Assembly (NCBI GenBank): GCA_036501345.1
Contig: DASYAN010000350.1
Location: 1-8,084 of the forward strand
Direction of reading: 5' to 3'
Source: DASYAN01 sp036501345
GTDB taxonomy: Bacteria > Chloroflexota > Ktedonobacteria > Ktedonobacterales > Ktedonobacteraceae
Length of the DNA: 8,084 nt
The position numbers were made by a program, and so were the translations under genes. Below, one piece after another: positions 7,151 to 8,084 of this stretch (position 1 is the stretch's first letter; every line of letters begins with the position of its first letter). The notes below the pieces were generated by a model. It made no database searches. It was not told where the DNA came from and was given only the letters and a program-made list of their open reading frames with translations.

Positions 7151-7178
7151 TTGACATGCACATCGTCGCAGTTATAGG
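7151..7178 (+). promoter_or_regulatory. Promoter candidate upstream of the Q/W-rich membrane protein gene
   Basis: A perfect -35 box TTGACA (7151-7156), then 16 bp, then TATAGG (7173-7178, four of six to TATAAT). It begins 13 bases after the kinase stop, and transcription would start near 7185. The -10 box is imperfect, so the site is plausible rather than certain. If used, the downstream gene can be expressed apart from the kinase. Confidence 0.45.
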
Positions 7179-7284
7179 GGTACCAATGCTGGTGCCCGAT
7201 CTATCTCGGGTGGCTGCAAGCCTGCATCCACAACCTACAAGCTTAGATACGCAGGTTGCCATGCTACCCCTACGATTAGAGGGG
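7175..7284 (+). promoter_or_regulatory. Putative structured leader with mutually exclusive pairing of the Shine-Dalgarno
   Basis: TAGGGGTA (7175-7182) is perfectly complementary to TACCCCTA (7265-7272), an 8-bp helix enclosing about 80 bases. Inside are local stems ACCA/TGGT (7182-7193), CCCGA/TCGGG (7195-7210), GGCT/AGCC (7212-7222) and CAACCT/AGGTTG (7231-7258). The CCCCT (7267-7271) in the closing helix can instead pair with AGGGG (7280-7284), part of the ribosome-binding site, across an 8-base loop. It does not match any riboswitch class I can recall. The 5' arm overlaps the candidate -10 box, so it would be transcribed only from an upstream start. Confidence 0.4.
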
Positions 7285-7287
7285 TGA
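7278..7287 (+). promoter_or_regulatory. Shine-Dalgarno AGAGGGGTGA for the Q/W-rich protein
   Basis: AGAGGGGTGA ends six bases before ATG at 7294; its GGGTGA part matches the anti-Shine-Dalgarno register. It fixes the start chosen for the last gene. Its AGGGG can be masked by CCCCT at 7267-7271. Confidence 0.7.
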
Positions 7288-7293
7288 ACCGTT

Positions 7294-8084
7294 ATGAAGG
7301 AGCGATTGCTCATAGTTTTTGTCTTAGCAGGACTACCTGTTTCAGGGATAGTTATTACTGTTAGTATCATCGTAGCTGTGGTCGTAGTTGTTGGTATTAT
7401 TTTCTTGATGCGCAGCAACAACAAAAATAAGGGAGCGGCAATTGGTAGCAGCGGCGATTGGCAGCGTCAGGCTCAACAAGGTCAACCAGGCGCCTGGAAT
7501 CAGCAAGGCCAAGGCGGATGGGGACAACAAGGACAAGGTCAGTGGGGAGCTCCAAATCAGGCAGCACAGGCTGGCAATTGGGCAACCGGGCCTCAAAACC
7601 CCTGGGGCGCTCCCGCTCAACAGCAACAACCCGCTAATCCTTGGGGCGCTCCCGCTCAACAGCAACAACCCGCTAATCCTTGGGGCGCTCCCGCTGACCA
7701 ACAACCACCTGCTAACCCCTGGGGCGCTCCCGCTCAACAGCAACAACCCGCTAATCCTTGGGGCGCTCCTGCTGACCAACAACCACCTGCTAACCCCTGG
7801 GGGGCTCCCGCTCAACAGCAACAACCCGCTAACCCTTGGGAATCAGCTCCAGCTCCAGCTCCAGCAGCAACACCTCAAGATCCCTGGGGACAGCAGCAAG
7901 CCGCCGCATCTCAACAGCAATGGGGAATGCAGGCTGGAGCATCGGCATCAACCCCGCAGGGTCAACAGGCACCAACCGCATTCGGTGCCAGTAGCCCACC
8001 AGCTGCGGGTTGGGGTCAACCTCAACAAGCTGATCCGTGGGGAAATCCGGCAACAGCATCACCAGTCGCACAACCTGCTGGCTT
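7294..8084 (+). CDS. Membrane-anchored Gln/Pro/Trp-rich low-complexity protein with 13-residue repeats (3' partial)
   Basis: The frame is open from ATG 7294 to the window edge: 263 codons and no stop, so the C-terminus is unseen. Residues 1-4 (MKER) precede a 35-residue hydrophobic stretch (5-39). This is either one long membrane anchor, a signal peptide plus helix broken near Pro15/Gly18, or a tight hairpin. Basic residues follow (RSNNKNK, 40-46). From residue 59 the visible tail has no Lys or Arg and only five acidic residues. It is rich in Gln, Pro, Ala, Gly and Asn, with 16 Trp from residue 56 on, most in WG or PWG. Residues 102-179 are six copies of NPWGAPA(Q/D)QQ(Q/P)PA; PAPAPA and further DPWG units follow. 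No enzyme motif is visible. I do not recognise a family. A folded domain such as FHA or zinc-ribbon could lie beyond the edge. The start has a good ribosome-binding site. Confidence 0.85.
   Translation, partial: MKERLLIVFVLAGLPVSGIVITVSIIVAVVVVVGIIFLMRSNNKNKGAAIGSSGDWQRQAQQGQPGAWNQQGQGGWGQQGQGQWGAPNQAAQAGNWATGPQNPWGAPAQQQQPANPWGAPAQQQQPANPWGAPADQQPPANPWGAPAQQQQPANPWGAPADQQPPANPWGAPAQQQQPANPWESAPAPAPAATPQDPWGQQQAAASQQQWGMQAGASASTPQGQQAPTAFGASSPPAAGWGQPQQADPWGNPATASPVAQPAG
7597..7830 (+). repeat. Six in-frame 39-bp tandem repeats
   Basis: Units start at 7597, 7636, 7675, 7714, 7753 and 7792, each coding 13 residues. Units 1, 2, 4 and 6 encode the AQQQQPA form; units 3 and 5 the ADQQPPA form. 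Units 1 and 4 are identical in DNA, units 3 and 5 differ at one base (CCC/CCT), and units 4 and 6 at one base (GGC/GGG). So a 78-bp pair (units 3-4) was copied as units 5-6. A seventh partial copy (AACCCTTGG) follows at 7831. The array lies inside the gene and has no unique spacers. Confidence 0.95.

Noticed and set aside
7175..7272. tRNA-like or known-riboswitch reading of the leader fold
   Set aside because: There is no T-loop consensus (GTTCRAnnC) or anticodon arm, and the conserved cores I know for TPP, cobalamin, SAM, ZTP and fluoride riboswitches are not visible.
7342..7824. Long reverse-strand open frame (about 160 codons) over the repeat region
   Set aside because: It mirrors the tandem repeat and gives a repetitive Leu/Ser/Gly sequence. 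The + strand frame has a ribosome-binding site and a sensible membrane-anchor design.
7597..7830. Regular repeats resembling a CRISPR array
   Set aside because: The units are directly adjacent, without unique spacers, are multiples of three, and code for protein in the frame opened at 7294.

Overview
The window (about 50% GC by eye) reads as chromosomal DNA from a free-living bacterium with mixed housekeeping and accessory genes. The best guess is Chloroflexota, class Ktedonobacteria. The reasons are a PRPP synthetase with a GKGDKKDEPR active-site segment, a eukaryote-like Ser/Thr kinase fused to an FHA domain, a Q/W/P-rich membrane-anchored protein, and intergenic GGCAATTCATTGCC palindromes that I associate with that group. 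This is recognition from memory, not a database result. All supported genes lie on the + strand.

Region 1 (1-2537) holds two GT-B fold, family-4-like glycosyltransferases (18-1169 and 1404-2537). A 234-bp gap between them carries a cluster of short palindromic repeats. Both enzymes keep the E-x7-E signature and probably build a cell-surface glycan or glycolipid; their substrates cannot be read from sequence.

Region 2 (2538-5525) holds an S9-family serine peptidase (beta-propeller plus alpha/beta-hydrolase, complete Ser-Asp-His triad, GTG start behind a full AGGAGG). Eight bases later comes a ribose-phosphate pyrophosphokinase (prs) with non-canonical ATP-site and PRPP-loop residues. The tight spacing suggests co-transcription.

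Region 3 (5526-5908) is a 383-bp gap with a near-consensus sigma70-type promoter (ATGACA, 17 bp, TATAAT), a perfect 14-bp palindrome over the expected start point, and a second hairpin. It looks like the regulated promoter and long leader of the kinase.

Region 4 (5909-8084) holds a soluble Ser/Thr kinase with a C-terminal FHA domain. After it come a second promoter candidate and a leader in which one CCCCT segment can pair either with the Shine-Dalgarno sequence or with an upstream TAGGGGTA. The last gene starts at 7294 and runs off the window. It encodes a hydrophobic N-terminal anchor and a long, almost uncharged Gln/Pro/Ala/Gly/Trp-rich tail containing six 13-residue repeats (39-bp DNA units). 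The most interesting hypothesis here is a kinase/FHA module next to a membrane-tethered, Trp-sticker low-complexity protein under layered leader control. A functional link between the two is inferred only from adjacency.
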